A stretch of DNA of 64,000 bases from positions 29,942,069-30,006,068 of the forward strand of contig CM077828.1 of assembly GCA_039720395.1 (NCBI GenBank), written 5' to 3'. Under the pieces are notes generated by a model. The model was not told the DNA's origin, did no database searches, and worked only from the letters and a program-made list of their open reading frames with translations. The position numbers and the translations under genes were made by a program. Source of the DNA: Liquidambar formosana. Its lineage: Eukaryota > Streptophyta > Magnoliopsida > Saxifragales > Altingiaceae. How positions within the stretch are numbered: the first letter of the stretch is position 1; every line of letters starts with the position of its first letter. Positions 10,365 through 21,600 of the stretch are shown here, piece after piece.

Positions 10365-12768
10365 ATGGCGACGCCGAAAGAACACATAGAAGAAATACGG
10401 AAAAAGAAGTTCTCGATCGGAGGAGAACTAAATCCTCTGACTGAGGATCTGCACCAGCCGAGGCCACCAAGCACCTCTCTGCTGAACTTTTGCGCCAAGG
10501 ATGTTCACTTTCTCATAGGAACTCATCAGGTTTCTCCATTCTCTTCATTCTCTCTCTCTCTCTCTCTCTATATGTATACACGCATATACATACACGTACA
10601 TATATGTATACATGTCGCTGGTTCTTGGTATGATTAAAGTGTTAGAACAATATATCAAGTTCATACTAAAAAACTAGAACACATGGAAATAATAATAATA
10701 AATAATATGTGTGTACAATCCAATTAACAAATTTCTACAAAAGAGACGTACGGTTAGGAAGCCGGTCTTCCTCTACTTGCTCCTCTTTTCTTTATGTAGT
10801 CACTAATGGGACAGACTATGAGGGTTTTCAACCAGTGTAGAGGGACCTGACCTAAACTTTATGGAGTCTTCCCCATTATAGACTCCTTAACTTACAAAGA
10901 ATAGACCCACACTTTATAACCCCACATCACGGACCAAGGTGCACTAGAGCTCAATTACTTTATTGATCACACCATATAATAGGCTATATACCGTATATTA
11001 TTGCAGACTAGACATTCGCTCGTTTTTCGCTATCTAGAAAACCAATCAATGTAAGAGCACACATATATGAAATTCTGACATTAAGCTCGTTTCGCTGATT
11101 AAACGGATGATTTTATTACAAGGATTTATATATAAAATTCAAGAGACGGTGTGTGTGTGTGTCTCTCTATATATATTTATATATCTCTGTGGCTGTGTTT
11201 GAAATAGGCCGCTTTTAACATTTTAAGAAGGATTCCAAAATAGAGCTCAAGACACACAGTTGGTTTAATTTTTTTATTTTTATTTTGGATAAAAGACTCT
11301 GTTTTGTGAATTTATTGATGGAATTTCTATGGAATTAAACTTGCAAGTCACTATATTTTTGTGCAAAAAAATAAAAAAAGAAAGAAAAGGGGATTTTATT
11401 ACAAGAATTTATACGTCGTTCAGCTTCGATCTACGATTGTTTGTATATTTCTGAACCACATTTCATCAATTATTCTCTGTTTCAGAATTTGCATTTTCTT
11501 CAAGGAAATTCGGTTGGTTGGTTGGTTGGTTTGTTTGTTTGTTTTTTTTTTCTTTTCAATAAATTTTTGAAAAGATTTGGAACTGTTAGCATTACAGTGC
11601 ATCAAAGAATCTGAAAGCTTTGGATTGGTGGACGAAGAAACTGATTTTTTGGAGCTTCGTGTCGGTATCAACTCACTGAGCCATATTGCCTGTTCTATGC
11701 GCATACATTATAGTCTTTCAACCATAGCAAACATGAACCCCAGTGGTAGGCCAGTCTTTTCTGGGTTTATCATGGGCGTTATAGTGGGCTGAAGGTCTAG
11801 GTACCCCTTTAATTAAAAGAGTGAGGAAAAAAAAAACATAGCAAATGTGGTTGGGGATTGGAAATTACCATAATGATCTAATAAGGACCAATTTCATGGT
11901 TTCATTTTGACACCTAGGAATTGAATTACATGGTCTTTTGAATCAAGATTTATTTCTTAATGATTTGGAATGGTGAAATTTTATGTTACAGAATGCAGAA
12001 GATAATGAATATTTGGATGGGGTGGAACCATCGCTGGAGTTCATCATAATGGAGAAGCATGTGAATTTATTGGGAAGCATCTCATGTCCCTGGCAGCTTC
12101 TTCCACTTTAACTAAGAGCAATGTTCTTTCTATACTTAATTTCATCAAATTTTTGAGGGAGAGATATCTTTCCCCCGGTAAATTCATTGACAGTATCAAA
12201 GATGGAAAATGGCTAGCTAAGGACATCGTGTGGCGACAGGCCTCCAGTTGGATCCGTTCTGTATGATAAGGTATGGAGAGCTGCATCACAAATCAGTGAC
12301 ATCCCGCATGCTTAACTTCTTTGAAAGCCGATGCATTTCTCTTGCTGGAATGCATGCGTCATTCAAAATCCTCTGAAAAAATTGTTAAAGCACTAAAAGA
12401 TAAGAAAATTTTAAAGACAGATATCGGCTGCAAGTTTCCAGGTGAATGCTTCCTGTTTGATCCTGAATGGGGCAGCCTTCTGAAGGTATTCAACGGTTTC
12501 CCACTTATTGATCAAAACTTCTATGGAAGCAACATCCTCTCATACAAAGAGGAGTTGAGGCGAATAGGGGTACTGGTGGATTTTGAGGAGGCGACGAAAG
12601 CTTTTGCCCGTGTTTTTAGGCAGAAAGGGTCCATTATCTTCCATTGGAAAATAAAATGTTCTGTTATTTTTGGCTTGTTACAGACAGCTAAAAAGCACGC
12701 CAAATAAATTTCCTCCAGATCTTAAGAATTGCATTCGTGAAGTGAAGTGGCCGCGGACTCGCCTTTGT
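10365..12768 (+). pseudogene. Copy B: truncated type 2 GHKL ATPase-family pseudogene
   Basis: Exon 1 is 10365-10529. It starts MATPKEHIEEIRKKKF as in all copies, but has a 5-bp and a 1-bp insertion that compensate each other and a compensated indel that turns the ELIQ end into GTHQ, destroying the N-box glutamate. Intron 1 (10530-11991) contains a solo LTR. The next exon starts at 11992 with NAEDNEYLDGVEPSLEFII, then at 12048-12051 jumps out of frame into the middle of exon 3, having lost the rest of exon 2, intron 2 and the first half of exon 3 (about 4.4 kb compared with copy F). A 4-bp GCTA duplication near 12215 and a deletion of roughly 120 bp near 12306 follow. Exon 3 homology stops near 12768, so the tail is missing. 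The predicted product would be only about 94 aa, without the G1 or G2 boxes. Exon 1, its donor and the exon 2 acceptor remain, so transcription is possible. Confidence 0.85.
10640..11080. mobile_element. Probable solo LTR in intron 1 of copy B
   Basis: The 441-bp segment begins TGTTAGAA and ends TTCTGACA, so its ends are short inverted repeats of TG...CA type. It is flanked by TAAAG (10635-10639) and TTAAG (11081-11085), a 5-bp duplication with one mismatch. Introns 1 of D and F read GATTAAAGCTCGTTTCGC without it. No open frame is present. A solo LTR fits best; the imperfect duplication leaves some doubt. Confidence 0.6.
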
Positions 12769-12790
12769 GAAGTCAACACTCGTGAAGTCA

Positions 12791-13099
12791 CAAATCAGAG
12801 TATGCAAAGGGTAATGCCACTTTCCCCACGTTCAAACCTTACACTTGGTCCTGTCCTATTATGTGTGTATTTAGGAGGATAAAGTCGTGGGACGCACTGA
12901 TATGATTAAATCTTAAAAATTGAAATCTTTCCAAATACACATAATAAGATAAATTGTAGGACAAAATGTGGGGTAAAGTAGCATTACCCATATAGAAATT
13001 AGCAATTGAACACATGCAATGTGTGTGCATAATACTGTGCTCCGTATTACAAAAAAGGCAAACATATAAATGACAGAAAATCAAATCAGAGTATGCAAA
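12791..13099. repeat. 18-bp perfect direct repeats bracketing a 273-bp segment
   Basis: CAAATCAGAGTATGCAAA occurs at 12791-12808 and again at 13082-13099. The first copy abuts the MITE at 12809; the second lies 92 bp beyond the MITE's right end. The counterpart behind copy D (about 37657-37674 and 38587-38604) keeps the left copy and a diverged right copy, so the arrangement predates the B/D duplication. Confidence 0.7.
12809..12989. mobile_element. MITE with GGGTAATGC ends behind copy B
   Basis: The ends GGGTAATGCCACTTTCCCCA at 12809 and AGTAGCATTACCC ending at 12989 are inverted repeats, and the interior (TATTATGTGTGTATTTAGG against CCAAATACACATAATA) also pairs, so the 181 bp can fold into a long hairpin. 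I could not identify a clean target duplication. A diverged copy lies at the same place behind copy D (37675-38494, interrupted by a hAT MITE), so it was present before that duplication. Confidence 0.65.
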
Positions 13100-15262
13100 T
13101 TAATCGCTCAAACTTGCTCTGAAATTGTTTGTTACATGTGTTGAAATGTTGTATTTCTTGGTTTTCATGCCTAAAAATTTGTACAACGTAACGCCTATTA
13201 AAAAGTTTGCAGACATGTTTTGTTCTGACCTTTTTTTTCTTAATTATCACCTATGCCTTTGTGGGCAATTGGGCAAGTTGCCACATAATAATATATCGAT
13301 ATCACACTCTTGTAACACTCTATATAAGCATGTTTTGAAAATCCAAGGTTTCTCTTCGGACATGAATAAGATTTTGCCACCTGTTGATTCTCACATGGAG
13401 GTGGAACTTTTGCCCTTCTATAATGAGAGAAGACTGAGGGACGAATAAGTGTCCTAAAGGTCTTTCAAATCAGTCTCCCACAGTACAAAGCTGAACTCTT
13501 TTCCTTTTAATCATGGTCGTCTTTTGTAGGTTCTCCTTCTAACTTTCTTTTGCTTCCTCTGCAAGAATGTTAAGGGAAAGAGGATTCCATCCTTTGAAGC
13601 CCACTCCCAGGCCAGAGAATTAAAAAAAAGGTAGTGCTCCCACGGCCCCACCTCCTGACACATGCACACATATCATTCCCTCTCATTCACGAGAAAAACT
13701 CCCATGTAACTGTGATAGGGCCAAGTGGTATCACAAGCCAATAAGGGACTTGCAAAGTGGGATTGTCAATGTACTTTTTGGCCTCACAATCCCACTTTGC
13801 AAGCCTCCTATTGGCTTGTGATACCACCTGACCCTATCACAGTTACATGGAAGTGTTTCTCCTCATTCACACTCTCTCTCTCTCTCTCTCTCTTGCGCTA
13901 AAATCAGTCCCAGGACTGCATAGCGTGGAGCTCGAGGACTTTTTGCTGGTAAAAAAAAAAGGATTGTATATTTGATAATGGTGTTTGGTTCCTTTTCCAA
14001 GTATTGATTTTTTTCGCAACCAAACCTGATGGGAATGATGAGTCCATTCTACTATCATTCTTATTCTATTCTCATCTTTATTTAATTTTCTTTCCATTTT
14101 ATTCACACCAATCATACACAATCTAAGTCTTTTTTTCTTAGGGTAAGTTTTCTCTCCAAGAATGTCATCCCTTAAAGTCAATTCTCTCCTACAAATGTGA
14201 TATGTTTGAACTCACCAGAGAAAGATTGTCTAAGAATTAAAATTAAAAAATTGATTAGCATGTTGTGGCACCACTCCACTACCAACGCCAAACTATAACT
14301 TGAATTTTGAAACAAATTTGGATGCAATTGGAACCTCAAGTCTGGACTATTGTGGCTAAAATTGTTAAATCATACTCTCAATTTTGGTGGGCTCAAGGCA
14401 AACATGCTTTTTGATAAGCAAAAAAAATGTAGAAGGGGAGGCCCCTACTCACATCTTGATGCAAGTAGGCCTATTTCATTTTACTAATCCAATCACAGTC
14501 ATTGGTGAGTGTACCCCCCCACTTAGCAATAAAAAAAAAAGAAAAAAAAAAGGGTTTAGTGTACCCCCAAAGGCTTAATGGGGAAGGAAGCAGTGTCATA
14601 GTGATAATCTAAAATCTAAAGTGCCTATTCCAAGTTTGATCCTAAGACCAACTAGCCACCAAACCCTTTCAAGAGTGATCAAAGTCATCATTTTTCCTCC
14701 ACAACTTTAGTAGTAGAGTGATATTTCTTGATATACTATTAAGACTTGATTTTTTAAAATTTTTTTTTTGGATATGAGGATGAATCCCCTTATCTTCTTT
14801 TCTGTCTAACGAGGCCGTTGCGATTAAATCATTAGATAACTCGGACTAGAACTAGAGGTAAATCATAGATGTATACACCAGTCCCACAACACACATACCA
14901 GTAAGTCACAGAGTTGCACAATAGTAAGAATTTATATTCATACTTAGATTTAGGAATTGGTTACCCATTAATGGAGGTATGTCCTATCAACCTTTACTGT
15001 GTATAGGATCTCATGGTTAATATTTCAACTAATACTAAGACATTTGCGCCACACCTAGTGGTTGACTTAATTTATTTTAAACACAAATAAAATCAATAAT
15101 TATCCTCCTCATATCAATTAATGCACCAAACAATTCCCCACTAATAATTGTTCCCAATAAAATGAATAATCAAACTCAAAGCAGTTCATTAGTTGGGGAT
15201 AAAAAAGTGGCACAGGCTACCATTGGGATTATGAAATATTTGCCACCTATATTTTCCACACA
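13100..15262. other. Spacer between copies B and C
   Basis: No gene is seen. The stretch aligns along most of its length with the D-E spacer (38600-41771), including CCAGATCTTAAG-distal sequence, a (CT)n tract near 13870, the ATTGATTAGCATG region near 14250 and A-rich tracts near 14530. Differences between the two are mainly the MITEs listed separately: this copy has only the 13691-13861 element, while the D-E spacer has three others. Confidence 0.7.
13691..13861. mobile_element. Foldback MULE-type MITE, 171 bp
   Basis: The two arms, GAGAAAAACTCCCATGTAAC onward and its near-perfect inverse ending GTTACATGGAAGTGTTTCTC, pair over roughly 75 bp each with a short loop near 13775. A perfect 9-bp duplication CTCATTCAC flanks it (13682-13690 and 13862-13870). 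A 9-bp duplication is the Mutator-superfamily signature. The D-E spacer shows the empty site near 39190. The transcript would form a long hairpin, a common source of small RNAs. Confidence 0.85.
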
Positions 15263-15654
15263 ATGGGAAAAGGTAACACCAACGACTCCGCTCGAGGAAG
15301 ACTTGGGCAGACGAATCAACGTTTAAGGTCATCAAAAGTCCTCTCTCTCTCTTCTTTTTCGTACAAAGTCGAAATTTCTCTCTCTAGCTATTGGTTTCTT
15401 TACAGAATTACAGGTTCCCCTGTCACTTTCTTTTTATTTACTCCGTATTTTATTTTATTTTTTTAACTTTTCCTTTCAAAGCTTTACTTCTTCGTTAAGC
15501 TCCTATGTCACACTTTAGTCTACTTAAAGACCTGAGTACGGAGCAGAGCCTTCAAGTGTTAGAACGCTGAAAATATCTCTCCTTCTCTCTCTTCTCGATC
15601 TCTCGCTCTATAGATATTCACGTTTGGTTTGTGTAATCTGAGAAGGTTTTGGCA
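15263..15654 (+). promoter_or_regulatory. 5' flank and leader of copy C
   Basis: This stretch is almost the same as the region before copy E (41870-42242) and differs from the 5' flanks of B, D and F, so type 1 and type 2 copies have distinct upstream regions. It contains pyrimidine-rich runs (CTCTCTCTCTTC near 15342, TCTCTCCTTCTCTCTCTTCTC near 15577) such as are common around plant transcription starts. No TATA box can be assigned with confidence. Confidence 0.4.
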
Positions 15655-18600
15655 ATGGCGACGCCGAAAGAACACATAGAAGAAATACGGAAAAAGAAGT
15701 TCTCGATCGGAGGAGAACTGAATCCTTTGACTGAGGATCTCCACCAGGCCACCAAGCATCTCTCTGCCGAGCTTTATGCTAAAGATGTCCATTTTCTCAT
15801 GGAACTCATTCAGGTTTCTACATTCTCTTCATTCTCTCTCTATGTCACACATTATATGATGCTTAATATTACACCACACAACCATGTTTTAAGAGTAATG
15901 CTATAGGTACGTAGCAATTAAAAAACAACAAAATACAGCAATTGATGTCATATTTTTTAACACAATCGTTAGCATTCTCTTAATTATTATGATATCTTAA
16001 ATTAATATGTCACATTAGTTATTGTAATTAGTTTTCATTTCTCAAGTTTTAAGGTGTTGTTTCAACCCCTTTTTTTTTTTTTTTTTTTTTTTTTTGGGGG
16101 GGGGGGGTTTTAAGTGGGCGTATTGCATTCTTTAACCGGCTCTATGCCCAAATTTGTTTGTCCACCTGATCAGTCAATTAAAAGTTTTATTAAAGAATAG
16201 CAATTCTACAATACTGTCTACTTAAATAATTTATTACCATTATTAAGAATAAGGTTTTGAATTCAACTCTCATAATTTTTCTCAAAGTTACTTTAATAAA
16301 TTTTGTTATGTAATTATTTAGTGCATGTGAGAGAAAAAGAATACATGTACCATAAAATTAAAATCTCCTAATATCAATTAAAAAAAAGAAATCATTCGGG
16401 CTCTTCACCCCATCACACGTGCCTTTTTTTTTTTTTTTCTTTCTTATTAATGTTCACCCCATCGTACGTGGTGGTGGAAAAAAAAGACTTTTTCATCATT
16501 ATGTATGATGTAAAGATGACGAAGCATGTCATGGTTAGTGGATGATCAACTGTGGTTAAGAAATATTTTCCAAAAAATGGATGGTATATTATAGTAGGTT
16601 GACGCAGTATACCACATTCGTAATGTACACGTAGTGGGCCAACGTGACACAAGGGGCACATGTAATTTTATATAAAGTTTTATTTGTTTAAAATTAAATT
16701 TGGAATAATGAAATTTTAATTGACAGAACGCAGAAGATAACGAGTACTTGGAAGGGGTGGATCCGTCGCTGGAGTTCATTGTGACGTCGCGGGACATAAC
16801 GGGCACAGGAGCTTCGGCAACCTTGCTCATATTCAATAACGAGAAGGGTTTTTCCCCTAAAAACATAGACTCCATTTGCAGTGTTGGACGATCCACCAAG
16901 AAAGGCAACAGGAAACGCGGCTATATTGGGGAAAAAGGTACATCTCTCTCTTTTTCCTCCCAGAACCTTTTGTACGGCTTATATTTTGCTAAAACTTTCT
17001 TTGGGATTATGTTTTCTTCGGTTGCCAATCATGCTCACCAGAAAAAGAAAAAAGAAAAAAATGGGAACTAGTTTAGGCCCAGTAGCTTCGAATTATACTG
17101 TAGTTTTTTTTTTTTTTTTTTAAATGTGAGTACATATATTGACTGGCTGTAATTGATATCCGATCAGTATAATATTTTTACAATTTTTGAAAATAAAAAT
17201 TGTAAAAATAATAGAACATAAGAGCAAGAAAATAATTGAGTACAATAGAGAGTGGTAGGCAATTAAGTTCCAGGTATTTTTGCGAGGGTGAAATGGTAAA
17301 AAGAATAAATTTGGAGGGCGAGATGGTAAAAAAAATCATATATAGTCGTTGGACATATATCTAGCTGTTTGGTACCATGGATGGGGGCAGAATTGTAATT
17401 TTGGAAAGAAGAGTCAACAAGTCAAGCAACCAAATTCTATATATAGGACATGTTATACCCACCATTTCAATCAGGTCCGAGACGTCCTGCATGTCCCGAA
17501 TGATTATAGCTGTCTGTGGATCACATGCGCCCAATGCATGAATGTGACACGCCTATGCATATCAATATGTCATCCATAGATGGCAGTGATTGTTGGGGAC
17601 AATATGAGACGTCCCATACTTGATCAGTCCTTATTATACACTTATACCTAATTCCAAAATGGCACCAAGTATAGCATATGCTATACTTGGATGTTGGATG
17701 ATGTGTATTAATTGCATGTTTCTTCAGAGTATTTAAGAATGTATCTTGGTACGGGTCTTTTAATGTGTGAGAATTTAAGTTTAGGAAGCCTCATATTGTT
17801 TGACTACCAAGGAACCCTTTAGATGGGAAATTTTTTGACAATTTGACAGAACAAAAAAGTGGAGAGTGGAGACAACTGGCTGAGCATGAAATAAGGAATG
17901 AAGTAAAGGTGGAAGAACAGATACCCCCTTTTGATAAATTACAAAAAAAAAAAAGAAACAATAATGTTTCATCATCAATAATCTTTTAATAACTTCTAGG
18001 GAAGAACAGGTGGGAGAATGAAGCAAGAGTGGTAGAATTTTAAAGAAAGTGCCTTCCTTCTTTTCTTAGTTCTAGGCTTGCACTTCATTACTGGGTAAGC
18101 TATTTGTAGAAGGTGCAAAATTTGTAGTTTTCTATTTTCATTCTTATTGTTCTAAAACCAATGATGTGTTGGTATTAATGGTACAGGGAAGGTGCTAAGA
18201 GACTTATAATTTAGAGAGGTTAGGAGTGCACAACTTTTTAAGGTGTTAATCACTGGTTGCGTTTGGGTTATACGTTAGAAGACTCTTCTATCGCTTGGCA
18301 AGAGAATTCTTACGGAAATATTAAAAAAAAAAAAAAAAAAAAAAGGGTTAGTTTTAATACTTGTAAAAGACAACCAAGCCCGGTAAAAACAGCAATTATA
18401 TGTGCAATTAATTCCCAACTAATCTAGGCAAGACATATGGAAGTATTAGGTCTGGAACTCTTGACATTTCTATTGATAGAATTTGCTGTGTGAAACAAAC
18501 AATTTCTACTGAATCTTGATTGAAATGTTTTGAATATTAGATTTGATCACTTTCTGAGAAGAACGTTACAATTGGTCGTTCAATCAAATATTTAGGCCTA

Positions 18601-21600
18601 CCATTTATGTATGTTGCTATTTCATGAATAATAAACACTTCTCCCAATTTTGCATAAATGTGTTTTTGCTTTGAATGAAATATGGTACCTATAGTCTGCA
18701 TTATATAGGCGACTTGTAGATAAATCTTTATCAGAGGGATTTAGATGATCTCGTTTTGATGCATGTTGAAGAATATGATTCAATGGTTTTTTCTAAGGAT
18801 GTAATAAGTAATATGATATTAATAAAATATTTATAAGACTTAATGGAGGCAGATGATTAAAATGCAGGACCCAGAATTAGGCTTGTTGAAAGAAAATCGT
18901 AACACATTGACTACACTGTCAACAGCATTGATTTGTAAAATTGATCAGTTGTGTTCTACATTTAAAATGGTGTATTTTTCAGTTAATGAGATGGTTTCCA
19001 ATCGTATGACAACATGTTTGTCTTGCTGAATTAGGTATTTAATAGAGAACCTATCTTCCAAACAATAATGCAAACTTGTTATATCACCAACTTCCTTTGC
19101 CTCTAAATGTGAATGTAAAAGAAAGAGTCAAGGGTTCAAGGGTTGTGTGGGAAAGATAGAAAGAAGAGGGGAGGAATGATCTGGGGGGATTGGGGGGCTG
19201 GACCTCAACCCCCCTTAGGTATTAAAGAAGAGGGTGTATTTCGACCTCGAGAAGGGAACTATTTGCATGTTTCATCTGGACATATGTTCGTTACTAATAT
19301 AATTGCAGTTAATTATTAAATAAACGGGAAACTAATCAATGTTATCCTTTTAATGTACCTTATTGTTGACAAAAATAGGCTTATTATGAGTATAATACGT
19401 CTAATTATTGATTTTTTTATTTTTAGTTTTTTATCTTTTCAGAATATTGCCCATTACAGACTTGAGTGATATGTGTAAAATGATTCAGTTGCTTCACAAA
19501 ATTAGAGACTTTCATTGGAAATAAGCTTTGAATGATATATATCTTTTTTTTTTCTTTTATCCTTTGGTTGTTGTTGGAGGAGAAGGGAGGGGGTGAGGGG
19601 TGGGGGTTGGTTGTTCGTTTCTGGTTGGCCTGGTGGTATTTGGGTGTGTACTATTTTAGTTAGGCTTAATGTTTTTTCTGATACAGTTTTTATGGTTAAT
19701 CTGCAGGAATTGGGTTCAAGAGTGTATTTCTGATAACAGCTCAGCCTTACATATTCAGCAATGGCTATAAGATACGGTTCAATGAAGAGCCTTGCCCGCA
19801 CTGCAACGTTGGGTACATTGTTCCTGAATGGGTTGATGAGAACCCCTCTCTCTCTGACATAAACCGAATATATGGATCCAGAGCAGCCCTTCCAACCACG
19901 ACAATTGTCTTGCCTCTGAAACCTGACAAGGTCAAACCTGTGAAGCAGCAGCTCTCAAACATTCATCCTGAAGTTCTGTTGTTTCTCTCAAAGATTAAGC
20001 GGCTTTCGGTCAAGGAAGATAATGAGGATCCCAGGCTTAATACTGTTAGTGCAATATCCATATCCAGTGAGACTAATTTCGTTACAAGGAAGAACATTGA
20101 TGCGGAGTCCTTCACTCTCCATCTCTCCGCGGAGGAAAATGGAGATGAGCCAGAAACAGGATGCAGCTACTATATGTGGAAGCAGAAGTTTCCTGTCAAA
20201 CAGGAAAATAAAGTAGAAAGGAGAATGGACATAGAAGAATTGGTGATTACGCTGGCTTTTCCAAATGGAGAGCGTCTGCATAGAGGAATGAGCTCACCGG
20301 GGGTCTATGCATTTCTTCCTACAGAGATGGTGACAAACTTTCCCTTCATAATTCAGGCTGATTTTGTTCTAGCCTCGTCAAGGGAAACAATTCTCTTGGA
20401 CGACAAGTGGAACCAAGGGATTCTTGATTGTGTGCCTACTGCTTTTATCAATGCATTCATCTCACTGGTGAAAACGACAGAAGATGCCCCTGCATCGAGT
20501 CTACCCCCTATGTTTCAGTTCTTACCGGTTGAAAGCTCTTCTTATCTGAAGCTGAATGCTGTGAGGGAGTCAATCAGAGTGAAACTGGTGGAGGAAAGCA
20601 TTGTTCCTTGTGAGTCACATATGGAGCAGAAACTTTTTAACAAACCTTGTGAAGTGGGTAGGTTATTCCCTGCTTTCTGGAACATCCTGAACAAAGCAAG
20701 GGAGCAGGGGGTGAGCTTTCATAATCTCTCATCCCATGGGAAATATGTCCTTAATTGCTCATTTGATGAGGAGAAGTATGACCATATCCTGAAATTCTTG
20801 GGAGTGGAACCTGTCAATGTCGATTGGTATTCGAAGTGCATCCAGAGTTCTAATCTTGTATTAGGAGTAACAGAGGATGTTTATTTGGAGCTTCTGCTCT
20901 TTCTTGCTGAGAAATGGAGTTCCTGTTTTCAGAACTCAAACATCAAGAACATACCACTTTTGAAGTATGTAGGTCTTGATGGGAATGTGTCTTTGCGCAG
21001 TATATATGAGGCTACAAAGTGGAACGGTGAGAAGATGGTGTTTCTATCCCGTGAGTCTCATCATATCTCATGGCTGATTGATTGGAACAGGGAATTCAGG
21101 TGTGCCGCAGATCGATTTTTTGTACCGAGAAGGACACAGGAAGCTCTCCGGTCATGTTCTAAAAGGGAGACGATTTTGGAATGGCTTACCGATACTGTGA
21201 AAGTTGGTGCTTTAAGTGTATATAGTTATGCAGTTCTCCTTAATAGTTCTCTCAATGGTGACCGGAAGCTTGTTATTGCCTATGCCCACTTCTTATCTCG
21301 TTCACTCTCAAACAAGTATCTGTCAGTGTCCGAAGTTAATTATTTATGTGGTATAATGCCACTTTTAGATAACTATGGATGTGTGACCACATGTAGGACA
21401 GGGGTTCTTGTCCCTGCTACTAGAAGCAAATGGGTTGGATTAATTGGTTCAAATCCATGGAGAGCAGAAGGCTATGTTGAGCTAGGAGAAGAGTATTTGT
21501 ACGCGGAATATTTTTCTGGTTCATTGACACCCAAAGATGGGCTCGTTAAATTCCTCAAAACTCATGTTGCAGCTTCTGATATCCCTGATCTTTCTCCTCC

